Positions 1 through 7,877 of a stretch of 50,845 bases of DNA are shown one piece after another. The notes beneath the pieces are model-generated. The model did not search any database, was not told where the DNA came from, and saw nothing but the letters and a program-made list of their open reading frames with translations. The translations under genes and the position numbers were made by a program. Location of the stretch: positions 1 through 50,845 of IMG/VR virus record IMGVR_UViG_3300030380_006591. One strand, written 5' to 3'. This DNA comes from a virus. Each line of letters opens with the position of its first letter. The first letter of the stretch is position 1.

Positions 1-356
1 GCAGACAAAATCTCTAACCCTGGAATGTCTTTGATGTAATCCCAAAGTTCTTTGCCGCCACGCTCCCAGCCAAGGTTTGCCCAGAGATCAACGTTGTCTT
101 CTACAAGCCGATACATAAAGTCACGAACACGGTAATTGCGAGGCAAGCTCGTCTCCTGGTCAGACCGAGCAATGTGCCACTTACTGATCTCAACATCCCA
201 GCCGCCGAGTTCCTTGGCAGCCGATCGGGCAAGTTTATGGTCAGGATGGTCTAGCTGGTCTTTCAACTCCTGAAAACGTTTGTTCATGTATTCCAGTACG
301 CCTTGCTCAAAGTTGACAAGGACGCCATCCATATCGCTAAAGACTTGGTACTTCAT
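1..356 (-). CDS. HAD-family 5'(3')-nucleotidase-like protein (partial, C-terminus off the left edge)
   Basis: The reading frame starts at the ATG at 354-356 and stays open to the left edge, giving 118 residues of a longer protein. Residues 8-12 (DMDGV) form HAD motif I, with the nucleophile Asp and general-acid Asp two apart. The stretch near residues 90-110 (DLWANLGWERGG, then LWDYI) matches small phage HAD proteins related to 5'(3')-deoxyribonucleotidases, which dephosphorylate nucleoside monophosphates. The substrate is inferred from family resemblance only. A strong Shine-Dalgarno GGAGG lies at 364-368. The gene also has a sigma-70-like promoter of its own in the 55-base gap upstream, so it is probably an early gene separate from the late structural genes before it. 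The sequence is visibly less AT-rich than the rest of the window. Confidence 0.85.
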   Translation of the reverse strand, partial: MKYQVFSDMDGVLVNFEQGVLEYMNKRFQELKDQLDHPDHKLARSAAKELGGWDVEISKWHIARSDQETSLPRNYRVRDFMYRLVEDNVDLWANLGWERGGKELWDYIKDIPGLEILS

Positions 357-375
357 AGGAGCACCTCCCTTCAAC

Positions 376-406
376 ATTATAATACCATATGTTTTTAGTG
401 GGTCAA
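376..406 (-). promoter_or_regulatory. Sigma-70-like promoter for the HAD nucleotidase gene
   Basis: Read on the minus strand, TTGACC (401-406) is followed after 16 bases by TATTAT (379-384). The overlapping TATAAT at 376-381 would give a 19-base spacer. Both boxes are close to the bacterial sigma-70 consensus and sit in the gap between the stop of the 131-residue gene (412) and the ribosome binding site of the HAD gene. This arrangement suggests transcription by unmodified host RNA polymerase early in infection. The element is predicted from sequence only. Confidence 0.6.
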
Positions 407-411
407 GAAGT

Positions 412-807
412 TTATTTCTTCTTCTTTTTTGCCTTGGCTTTTTGTATATTTGTGGCAATAGCAAAGGCGGCGTCTGTGCCCTTCTCTTTTCCGTATTGGT
501 CGATAGTGCTATCCTTTATAGATTCAGCATCATCGTTTCTGTCTTCGATTTGCTTCTTGGTAAGCTCTTCTCCCATGACGTGATCATATTCAAGATAGTT
601 CTTAATTACACCAATATAGTCAGCCACCTTAGTCATCTTACTTTGGAGCCAAGCTGGATAATTATCGCCTGGTTGGATCATTTGTAATATTTGGGAAGCA
701 TCTCGTGCCGTCTTATACATCTGACGCTTAGCCATATCGCCCTCATGGTCGTAAGAGTCAATAGCTTCTTTGATCATTTTACGGATAATATCTTGTGTTA
801 GGCGCAT
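412..807 (-). CDS. Conserved phage protein of unknown function, 131 aa
   Basis: The function is unknown. The protein is charged and mostly helical. Residues about 25-75 (MAKRQMYKTARDASQILQ, then YPAWLQSKMTKVADYIGVI, then YLEYD) resemble a short domain that I recall from many small proteins and virion-associated proteins of marine T4-like phages. The N-terminus (MRLTQDIIRKMIKEAI) has the basic amphipathic pattern also common in such proteins. The C-terminus ends in a run of lysines. The ATG has no Shine-Dalgarno; instead CTATTTATTGT abuts it directly, exactly as at the 96-residue gene near 34.4 kb. The gene follows the RuvC-like gene by 15 bases. A later start at Met11 is possible but also lacks a ribosome binding site. 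Confidence 0.7.
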   Translation of the reverse strand: MRLTQDIIRKMIKEAIDSYDHEGDMAKRQMYKTARDASQILQMIQPGDNYPAWLQSKMTKVADYIGVIKNYLEYDHVMGEELTKKQIEDRNDDAESIKDSTIDQYGKEKGTDAAFAIATNIQKAKAKKKKK

Positions 808-818
808 ACAATAAATAG
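808..818 (-). promoter_or_regulatory. AT-rich leader motif CTATTTATTGT abutting the start codon
   Basis: On the minus strand this 11-mer runs directly into the ATG of the 131-residue gene. The same 14 bases including the ATG occur before the 96-residue gene at 34374-34384. No Shine-Dalgarno is visible at either site. Read on the plus strand the core is AATAAATA, one base from the T4 late promoter TATAAATA. Its role is uncertain: late-promoter variant, leader element or chance in AT-rich DNA. Confidence 0.35.
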
Positions 819-822
819 TTTG

Positions 823-1398
823 TCAATCCATTAATGTAATCTTATCCGTCAAATATCCTTTATTATTTTCATTTTTTATAAGGAATTCTCCGGCTCTAGC
901 TATGACTACAGCATCAGCCCTATCATCAGTTCCCTTCTTATAATTCTTTCCACCACGAGCCATCTCAAACGTAAAAGCTGTTTTCTCTTTGTCTTTTACT
1001 GCCTCGATGACCATCTTCTTCCTTTGCGGCCCTTTTGTTCCTCGTGGGAAAGATAAGCCATAAAGAGTGCGGGCTGTATTCACGTTAATAAAAGTAGGAG
1101 CTTCACCAAAAGTATCAAAACAAAGCCAGGAGACAATTCCGTTAAACTTGGCTAGTTTTATGATAGTGTCGGCTCTGGACTTACCTGGGAAGAACTTCTT
1201 GAGGGCTGTCTCTATGAAGACCTTCTCGATTTTATGTTTTGTCTTTAGTTCCCATAAAAGTGAGCCGACCACTTCAGCCTTCTCAAATAAGGATTCCTGT
1301 TTAGAAATGTCCCAGTGGTTGCTGACTATTAGTTTACCCTCATTGTTAATGAGAGCAACTCCAATAATGGTGGTAGATATGTCTAGTCCTAGTATCAT
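823..1398 (-). CDS. RuvC-like Holliday junction resolvase
   Basis: This is predicted to be a RNase-H-fold endonuclease that cuts four-way DNA junctions during late replication or packaging, the role T4 gives to endonuclease VII (gp49). The acidic residues expected of the RuvC family are in place: Asp6 in GLDIST at the end of the first strand, Glu63 in FIET, and the cluster Asp158/Asp159/Asp162 in TDDRADA near the C-terminus. The length (191 aa) fits RuvC proteins. RuvC-like resolvases replacing gp49 are, from memory, common in marine T4-like phages. The gene lies 13 bases after the last structural gene. A poxvirus or mitochondrial-type resolvase would be a related alternative within the same fold. 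Confidence 0.85.
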   Translation of the reverse strand: MILGLDISTTIIGVALINNEGKLIVSNHWDISKQESLFEKAEVVGSLLWELKTKHKIEKVFIETALKKFFPGKSRADTIIKLAKFNGIVSWLCFDTFGEAPTFINVNTARTLYGLSFPRGTKGPQRKKMVIEAVKDKEKTAFTFEMARGGKNYKKGTDDRADAVVIARAGEFLIKNENNKGYLTDKITLMD

Positions 1399-1411
1399 CT
1401 AGGATATTGTA

Positions 1412-2587
1412 CTACATATCTAATTTTAATTTAAACGTATAATTGTCTGCTTCTTTTTTCTGTACAGGATTGGCCAGTTTTGCGACGCCAATCAAGTTCT
1501 TATTATCATCAAAAATTCCAATTTCAGTTATGTATGTCTGTTTCTGAAATTCATCCTCATAATTACAATACTGACTATGGATTGTATTTTTAATTGTTGT
1601 ATCCTCTGGTTCTACATATCCTGCCTCACTAATAGACGTTCTACTTCTCCAGTCAGATGCTGACGATGAAATCCAAGTAGGGTTCAATGAATTATTTAAA
1701 TCGCCAGGCTGGGCTGTGGCAAACATAGTTGTTGTTGGGACTTTTTGAGTACCTTCAAAACTAACCGAAAAAAGACTTGCTGATGCTAATCCTGACGTGT
1801 ATGCTCCAAAATGTTGCCAACTAGAATTGACAGTGCTTGCTCCAGGAATATATTTGTCTTTGTTTGAACTTATATTGGCAGATGATGTCAAAAGGAGAAA
1901 TCCTTCGTTGTATAACACAACACCAACAGTTGAGCCGCTAAGTGTACCCATCTTTGAAATTAGTTCCCCGTTTTGACGGGAATCTGTTGCCTCATCGATC
2001 AGAGTACCAGTAAAGTAAAATTTTAAATTGACTGTGCCTTTTTTAATATTTTCACCAAACATTATAGAAGGTATCTGTAGCATATTAACAATACCCGAAA
2101 CATAACTGCCTGTAAAAGCATACGAATTGCTCAAGAACCTGTGGTAGTTCATTGTATTTTTTAAAGAAATTAATTCTTTACGGGCTGCAACATATGCATT
2201 TTTTTGTGCGTCAGTTCCATTTGGGAATGGCGATGCTAAAGCAGCAAAGGCTTTCCTGGTAATTGAAGAAGTTAAAACATATGATCCAGTTATAGTCTGA
2301 ATTGAACGATTCAATGATCGGTATTGTTCTCTTGTCAGGTTGTTGGTTCGAAAAATTAGACCACTGTCTCGTGCCACAAAAGGATGAATCAAGCCTTGCG
2401 TGGTGCCGTTGCGATCCACGTTATATTCATAAAGGTTAACTGTCCCCGTTGTGATATTGTGCCCCAAGTGATCGCCAGCATTATTAAGATAAGCCGATCC
2501 ACTATACATCACGAAGTCAAACTTTGGACGGGTCACCATACGGTTCTGTAATATATCGTCGGGACCAAAAGAATGCAGGTAAGGCAT
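1412..2587 (-). CDS. Tail/baseplate appendage protein, paralogue of the upstream 358-aa protein
   Basis: Probable virion structural protein of 391 residues. It is rich in Ser, Thr, Asn and Gly with predicted beta structure, as expected for appendage proteins. Its last ~45 residues (TYITEIGIFDDNKNLIGVAK, then a PVQK turn and alternating hydrophobic KLKLDM ending) align by eye with the end of the 358-residue neighbour (SYVTSVGLYSEDNALLAVAK, then PIRK and RVRLDY). The two genes therefore look like an old tandem duplication. It starts at an ATG with a strong AGGGAGGT ribosome binding site and is the last gene of the structural series, followed by the RuvC-like gene. The exact role (fibre, decoration or wedge peripheral protein) cannot be told. 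Confidence 0.75.
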   Translation of the reverse strand: MPYLHSFGPDDILQNRMVTRPKFDFVMYSGSAYLNNAGDHLGHNITTGTVNLYEYNVDRNGTTQGLIHPFVARDSGLIFRTNNLTREQYRSLNRSIQTITGSYVLTSSITRKAFAALASPFPNGTDAQKNAYVAARKELISLKNTMNYHRFLSNSYAFTGSYVSGIVNMLQIPSIMFGENIKKGTVNLKFYFTGTLIDEATDSRQNGELISKMGTLSGSTVGVVLYNEGFLLLTSSANISSNKDKYIPGASTVNSSWQHFGAYTSGLASASLFSVSFEGTQKVPTTTMFATAQPGDLNNSLNPTWISSSASDWRSRTSISEAGYVEPEDTTIKNTIHSQYCNYEDEFQKQTYITEIGIFDDNKNLIGVAKLANPVQKKEADNYTFKLKLDM

Positions 2588-2600
2588 TTTTACCTCCCTA

Positions 2601-3677
2601 CTAGTAGTCTAGTCTTACCCGTAGTGTGTATTCTTCGGCTGGCGACTTTCTGATTGGCTCGCTTACCTTAGCGACAGCCAATAGAGCGTTGTCTTCACTA
2701 TAAAGACCAACTGAAGTTACATAGGATACTGGATTGTCCGTAGTTAAAGTTTTAACTCTTATCTGGCTAGAACTTAAATAAGTTGGATTACTACTGTAAT
2801 TAAACTCACTATTATTAGCCCTACAGAAATAAATTGACGAGTTAAGTTCTGTAGTGTTGTTAAAACTTATATTTTGAATTCGATGCCTTAAAGCATCCGC
2901 CGACCCACTGATTGAACCTGTAACTAGAAGTCGATCTACATTTAGACCTGCTGCGTCCATAGCACAATTTTCTACGAAGTCAGATTTAAATACAGATGAA
3001 GTTACTACCGCAATACCAGCTTGATAGAAAATTAATCCACAAGGTCTATTATTTGCACGTCCTGAACCATGACTGCTTGTTGCAAACAAAATGTTAAACT
3101 CACCAGCAGGAGAATTAGTTTTTGCATTTGGACCATTAATATCATAAACATTCATTGTTTTTCTGAACGCATGCTGGAAAGAAGAACTAACCCCAAGGGT
3201 CATTGTAAAGCCATTAGCTTGTTTTTGAATTTCATCCTTGGTCAAAAGCCTAGCAAAGTTCACTACAAAAACTTCGTTCATTCTAGTTGGACCAGCAGCA
3301 GCACTGAAGTTACCACTAACATCTAATTTATTAATGCTACCAGTTGTATCATAGCCAGCCAACATTTGAGATAATTCGCCATAGACATCATTCTTTTTAT
3401 TTTTTAGCGTCATCCCAATAGCTTTTGATCCAACCAAGGCAGTATCAGAGGCAAAACCAGCGGTTAGATCAATAATATGATTGGCGGAAGAACTCAGGAA
3501 AGGGTAGTCATAGACGCTCTGGAACATTCCGTGACTATAATTTTTTATGTTTGTTCCCGCTGGGAATCCCCCATAAGTTCCCGATAAAATAGTACCTGTA
3601 ATAGGGATGGCTTCATGAAGCTTTGTTTGTGCCCTTGTTACATCATTATTATTTAGTGCTTTAAAACTGGTTGTCAT
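2601..3677 (-). CDS. Tail/baseplate appendage protein, 358 aa, paralogue of the 391-aa protein
   Basis: Probable virion structural protein. It has the Ser/Thr/Asn-rich beta-type composition of its neighbours and shares its C-terminal ~45 residues with the following 391-residue protein (common pattern: Y-x-T-x-x-G-(I/L)-(F/Y)-x-x-(D/E)-(D/N)-x-x-L-(I/L)-(G/A)-V-A-K). I recall similar proteins with an LTAGFAS-like motif (residues ~71-77 here) in marine T4-like phages, annotated only as structural. Start ATG is preceded by AGGA. It lies 10 bases downstream of the 347-residue gene, in the same presumed late transcript. Confidence 0.75.
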   Translation of the reverse strand: MTTSFKALNNNDVTRAQTKLHEAIPITGTILSGTYGGFPAGTNIKNYSHGMFQSVYDYPFLSSSANHIIDLTAGFASDTALVGSKAIGMTLKNKKNDVYGELSQMLAGYDTTGSINKLDVSGNFSAAAGPTRMNEVFVVNFARLLTKDEIQKQANGFTMTLGVSSSFQHAFRKTMNVYDINGPNAKTNSPAGEFNILFATSSHGSGRANNRPCGLIFYQAGIAVVTSSVFKSDFVENCAMDAAGLNVDRLLVTGSISGSADALRHRIQNISFNNTTELNSSIYFCRANNSEFNYSSNPTYLSSSQIRVKTLTTDNPVSYVTSVGLYSEDNALLAVAKVSEPIRKSPAEEYTLRVRLDY

Positions 3678-3687
3678 ATCTTATATC

Positions 3688-4731
3688 CTACGAAGTATAT
3701 TTTAATAGTTTTAGAGGTACTTCAACACGAAAACCTGTGTTAAATCCTGTTATTCTAATCACTGTGTTAATGAATGAAAAACTCAATGGGGTTGCGCCAA
3801 CTGTAATTGTAGTTGTGCCACCAAGCCTAGTGAACAAATCCTGACTGTTCTGGAGGTTTAACGATGACCTTAAACCAAAGACTAAACGAGACCCTAATCT
3901 ACCAGTAGTATTAGTTGGTCCAATAGCCGAGTTCTGGCTTCGGGTTCCGTTCCCATCAGTTACGATATCATAAGTTGGCTCGGCAGAGCCGCCTCTTCCA
4001 TTATTTTGTCTAGCAAAATAAGGAGCATCAGTTCCAAGAGCAAAGTAATATGTAGCGATGCTATCATCATCTATAAATGATGGCTGTGCCACAGAAAGAT
4101 CAGATGGTGTAGTCACGCCAATTAGTCGGCTGTCAGCTTCAACTAAATAAGCAGACTCAAACAAATCCTGCTCTTGTTGGGTGCCACCAAAGTTTCCTCG
4201 ATTATTATTACTAGCCAAATAACCTAAAGATAGATTTGCAGTGTCTAACCCTTGATCAAAAATTAATCGAGATTGGTCAGCGGTTGCGCCGGCTTGAGCA
4301 AGTCGATAGCCACCTGAAGCAGCAGCATTAGCACTGGCACTCAAAATATTTGTGGTTGTATTTTGATCCACTGAAACATAATAACCACCCAAAGGTGCAG
4401 TGCCACCTGTTGCAGTCGGACCCAAGGTCGAATTTAATTTAATAACTGGGAGATACAACAAGCTGCTATCGGTGTATGTTAATAGTTTGTTTCTAAGTGA
4501 GGTTGTGTTATTTGTGAACGCTTCAAAGACTGGCAATTGTAGAATACGAGTGTCTTCATATCCAGAGCCACTAGCAGGAGTCTTATCATAAAGTTGGTAA
4601 TCTATCTCATCATCACCAAGGGCGAACTTTGTAATCCTGAAACTACCATCCCCTAGAGCTAGTCTGCGACGTCCTTCGTCAGTCAAGACAGCATCAAGTA
4701 TGATATCACCACTATTATCTAAAAAAGCCAT
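3688..4731 (-). CDS. Phage structural protein with conserved N-terminal LTxxGR domain, 347 aa
   Basis: A probable tail or baseplate-peripheral protein. The N-terminus, with LTDEGRRRLALGDGSFRITK followed by FALGDDEIDY (residues ~16-45), is a pattern I recall as highly conserved in marine T4-like phage structural proteins. The 306-residue protein near 12 kb has a related start (LTPYGRQQFASGTL, then FYAFYDKSIIYD), so the two may share an N-terminal docking domain with different C-termini. The rest is beta-rich and Asn/Gly/Thr-rich. The ATG has a GAGG ribosome binding site. The 74-base gap upstream, the largest in the window, carries an inverted repeat and an AT-rich motif, so this gene may have its own control. 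Confidence 0.78.
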   Translation of the reverse strand: MAFLDNSGDIILDAVLTDEGRRRLALGDGSFRITKFALGDDEIDYQLYDKTPASGSGYEDTRILQLPVFEAFTNNTTSLRNKLLTYTDSSLLYLPVIKLNSTLGPTATGGTAPLGGYYVSVDQNTTTNILSASANAAASGGYRLAQAGATADQSRLIFDQGLDTANLSLGYLASNNNRGNFGGTQQEQDLFESAYLVEADSRLIGVTTPSDLSVAQPSFIDDDSIATYYFALGTDAPYFARQNNGRGGSAEPTYDIVTDGNGTRSQNSAIGPTNTTGRLGSRLVFGLRSSLNLQNSQDLFTRLGGTTTITVGATPLSFSFINTVIRITGFNTGFRVEVPLKLLKYTS

Positions 4732-4745
4732 AACGTTTCCTCTTA

Positions 4746-4786
4746 ACGAACTATTCTGTAATATAAGTTCCTAATAAATAGTTCGT
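4746..4786 (-). promoter_or_regulatory. Inverted repeat with AATAAATA motif upstream of the 347-aa gene
   Basis: Arms ACGAACTATT (4746-4755) and AATAGTTCGT (4777-4786) are perfectly complementary over 10 bases around a 21-base loop. The loop end and right arm hold AATAAATA (4773-4780), read on the minus strand as TATTTATT. No U-tract follows on the transcribed side, so a simple intrinsic terminator is unlikely. A regulatory RNA hairpin, processing site or promoter-associated operator are the alternatives. It occupies the longest intergenic gap of the window. Confidence 0.45.
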
Positions 4787-4805
4787 ATTATTCAATTTTG
4801 TTTTT

Positions 4806-7800
4806 TTATGTTCCTTCGCTTATCGGGGAACCATCAACACGAACAACAAAATTTAACTTAACATCAAATTTTCTCCCTGTGTCTTTAGATGTTAATCGAA
4901 TTATGTATCCCTGTTCCTCGATCGATTTACCCAGTGAAACACCTAAGCTTCTCTCAGTACTAAAACCACCATTTTCTGTATCCACGTAGGGAAGAGTTTG
5001 AATATTAGAAGCATCAATTTGCAGAAACTGAGTTAGGTTTTTTTGTGGCTTCTGGTCGCCTGTTCCATTAGGCAGAACAGTGTCTACCTCTGGTATCAAC
5101 AAACCTTTATCAAACAACAACCTAACTCGATATATTATGCTTGGGTTTGATGGATTACCATGAAAATCTTCGATCACACAAGTATAATAATAATTGACGT
5201 TTGGTTCAATCGTGTCTCTAAAATCATATGATGGAACCTGCTGGACATCTGGAAATTGCTCAAAGTCTATGGTTTTATCTGTAAACTTTCTGACTAGGAC
5301 ATCAGAATTCGTCTCAGGATTAAAAGACTTATATAAGTCGTTATAGTTCTGCACAGTTAAATTAATTGAGGTAGTTCTATAGACTATGATATTTCTTAGC
5401 TCTGATATCCCTTCGTTTTTGTACTCAAGTTTGTTTGGCGGTAGTGCCCTATTTGTGTATTTGTCTTGGTATTGTTTTAACTCTGTAATCTTAGCTGCCA
5501 AGTCTCCAATACTGACGATTTCTCTAGCATTGGCACCTGTGTTGTTTCCTGTTTCTAAATTGACACTCAATTTTATTTGATCTTTGATGCCGACCATAGG
5601 AAAAACATCTAGAACTGGTGCTGTGGGTGGACGGTCCATAACTTTTGCGGATGGATAAGATATTGACCCTTGCCCACCTATATCGCCGCCAATCAAGTAA
5701 GACGCCTCATCTTCAGGGAGAAGATTAAATATATTCTGCGTATTAAAAGACTCATCATAAATTGGGATCTCAGTAATGACAGCATCTCGAACTTCCTGGA
5801 CATAAGCGTTAAAAGTTATGTTTGGAATAGGAATAACTTCTTGTCGTTCCCGGCCTGGTCTTTGCTCTTGACTAGCTCCAATTTCTTGTATTTTTTCTTG
5901 AGCATTACTGGAAAGTCCAAGATAATTTTCCATCACCCATAAAGGAAGATCAGGGCTTACAACTCTGAATTTATATTTTGTGCCGTAGATTATCCTGTAT
6001 TCGGACAAACTGTATTTATATTCTACACCATACTTTACTTGCGAATCTCTGTAAGTTAGGACTTTCTGCCCTCGACCGTTACCAATATAAAAATCCTGAA
6101 TTGTGTTATCTGGTAGAGTCTTCCTTATTCTATACCCTAAACATTCGCTTTTTGAATCCCGTGAAGAAACAATAGATCCATAACTACGTCGTGAATTTGT
6201 ATTTCCGATACCACCTAATCCTAGTGCATAAGCAAGGAGTGACCGGGGGATGTTTTCTGTAGTCGTATTCAAGATGAGAGAACTAAATTCTGGGAATCTT
6301 GAAAATCTTCTAAACGCTGCTGCAAGAGAGAACTCCTTTAATTGTACGGTGGCATATGGACTTTCTTTTTCCTCTATGCCATTATTTCGATTTGTAAGAT
6401 ACTGTGTAGAATAAAGGTTTAATCTTGTAGGAGCATCGTCACCTTGTTGTTTAATATTTTCAAAAATAATACTACCTGCATCAGTTAGTCTTTCAGAATT
6501 TTCCCCCGTCACCAGGTCTATTGAATTACCAATTTCATCTCTAGTAAATTCAACACCTATGTTCATTGGCGAAGACCCTACATCAAGACCAACTTCGTTA
6601 ATCTGTGTAGAATCAATAATTACTGAACTGTTTCTGGTCACTATGTTTTTTATGACCTGATTATCCAAGTCTACATTTTTAACCGCAGTGCCATAAGAAT
6701 TGTAATAAAAATCGTCATAAATACCCAATAATGCTTCGTCTTTTACATTATTTGATAATCCTAAAATAATTCTAAACTCTTGATATTTTCGCTCTTCCTC
6801 AGCAGAAAGTGGTCCAGAGGTTGCCCTTTTCAGTGCCAACGACTTAAAATAATGCCTTGTGTAAGTATTGGGTAGTAAATTTTCTACAAAATTTTCATTT
6901 ACTACTTCTTGTTCATACTCTTGAGATAAATACGAGTAATCACTTGTTAATGCTGCACGATAGGGCTCGCCAACAGAAATTTCTTCTAGATAGTCGTAAG
7001 ACTGTTTCGTAGATACATAAGGGGTGTCAATCTCCACATAATGATGTCGTTGGTCATAATTATTGTTAGCAAGTATAGCATCTCTAAGTATAGATTCAGG
7101 CACTATCTTTGCTACTTCTGTAAACATAAAGTATTGGGCCAGTTTCTTTATCTGTGATGTTTCGCCCTCAATTAATATGAGAGCGTCAATAAAAGCCAAC
7201 AAAAGAGGCATAGCTACCTCTGGAACTTGTCCGGACTGGACTGCTCCGCTTAGTAGCACATATTTTCCGGCAAACCAATTTCCAAAGGTTAGATCATCTC
7301 GGTTGACGCTAAATAAAAACTGAGCATTCCTCAGTGTCTCAACAAAGGATCTAAAAGTTCTATTGACAATTACATTACCATTTACATTTCTAATTGAATA
7401 TTGAGACAATTCTGTAAATATATCTGTCCCTTCGGTGTATGCCTCTTTAAGTCCGTACTGTGCAGTGGTCAGTAGGGCTTCAAGCATATCTGCTGGAAAA
7501 CTCGTATATCTTTCTCCCCGATCGCCGATCGCTTTTTCTACAAAGATAAATTGATTGTTATCTTGTTCAAACTGTAAAAATCTCTCTGAATCATCTGCGA
7601 GGGCAGCATTTACAAAGTCTGTTAAGTTTGTTATGTTTGGTGCAATTTGTTCGCCATTGTCGTTAATGCCTGATAGGTTCCATTGAACATGAGCTTCTCC
7701 CCCGTTCAGTCCAGCGTCACGAGTTGGCGATACATAAAGACGGCGATCTGTTACGATTGGATTTGATATTTTAGTCCCATAAACATCGCCAAATTTAGCT

Positions 7801-7874
7801 TTGGAAAAATACCAGCGTGATATTGGATCTAGATTATTTTTACTTAAAATTATTTTTCTTCTTTTGCCCGACAT
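4806..7874 (-). CDS. Large baseplate/tail structural protein, 1022 aa
   Basis: I do not recognise a named T4 homologue. The size is close to T4 gp7 (about 1030 aa), but I see no motif that proves it. The sequence is rich in Asn, Tyr, Ser and acidic residues without signal peptide or membrane segments. Near the C-terminus (about residues 905-945), a YYYTCVIEDFHGNPSNPSI stretch is typical of a fibronectin-III-like beta sandwich, and similar patterns occur in phage tail proteins. A proline-rich linker with DRPPTAPVLDVFP lies near residue 745. The gene follows the 1128-residue gene by three bases, suggesting co-translation and a shared complex. An appendage or wedge-scaffold role is inferred only from position. 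Confidence 0.7.
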   Translation of the reverse strand: MSGKRRKIILSKNNLDPISRWYFSKAKFGDVYGTKISNPIVTDRRLYVSPTRDAGLNGGEAHVQWNLSGINDNGEQIAPNITNLTDFVNAALADDSERFLQFEQDNNQFIFVEKAIGDRGERYTSFPADMLEALLTTAQYGLKEAYTEGTDIFTELSQYSIRNVNGNVIVNRTFRSFVETLRNAQFLFSVNRDDLTFGNWFAGKYVLLSGAVQSGQVPEVAMPLLLAFIDALILIEGETSQIKKLAQYFMFTEVAKIVPESILRDAILANNNYDQRHHYVEIDTPYVSTKQSYDYLEEISVGEPYRAALTSDYSYLSQEYEQEVVNENFVENLLPNTYTRHYFKSLALKRATSGPLSAEEERKYQEFRIILGLSNNVKDEALLGIYDDFYYNSYGTAVKNVDLDNQVIKNIVTRNSSVIIDSTQINEVGLDVGSSPMNIGVEFTRDEIGNSIDLVTGENSERLTDAGSIIFENIKQQGDDAPTRLNLYSTQYLTNRNNGIEEKESPYATVQLKEFSLAAAFRRFSRFPEFSSLILNTTTENIPRSLLAYALGLGGIGNTNSRRSYGSIVSSRDSKSECLGYRIRKTLPDNTIQDFYIGNGRGQKVLTYRDSQVKYGVEYKYSLSEYRIIYGTKYKFRVVSPDLPLWVMENYLGLSSNAQEKIQEIGASQEQRPGRERQEVIPIPNITFNAYVQEVRDAVITEIPIYDESFNTQNIFNLLPEDEASYLIGGDIGGQGSISYPSAKVMDRPPTAPVLDVFPMVGIKDQIKLSVNLETGNNTGANAREIVSIGDLAAKITELKQYQDKYTNRALPPNKLEYKNEGISELRNIIVYRTTSINLTVQNYNDLYKSFNPETNSDVLVRKFTDKTIDFEQFPDVQQVPSYDFRDTIEPNVNYYYTCVIEDFHGNPSNPSIIYRVRLLFDKGLLIPEVDTVLPNGTGDQKPQKNLTQFLQIDASNIQTLPYVDTENGGFSTERSLGVSLGKSIEEQGYIIRLTSKDTGRKFDVKLNFVVRVDGSPISEGT

Positions 7875-7877
7875 TTA

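Noticed and set aside
280-687. Plus-strand open frame of 135 codons
   Set aside because: It lies antisense to the HAD gene and the 131-residue gene, both of which have conserved motifs. It has no ribosome binding site and no recognisable protein features.
821-826. TTGACA, a perfect -35 box upstream of the 131-residue gene
   Set aside because: It coincides with the end and stop codon of the RuvC-like gene and has no -10 box at 15-19 bases downstream. Chance occurrence is more likely.
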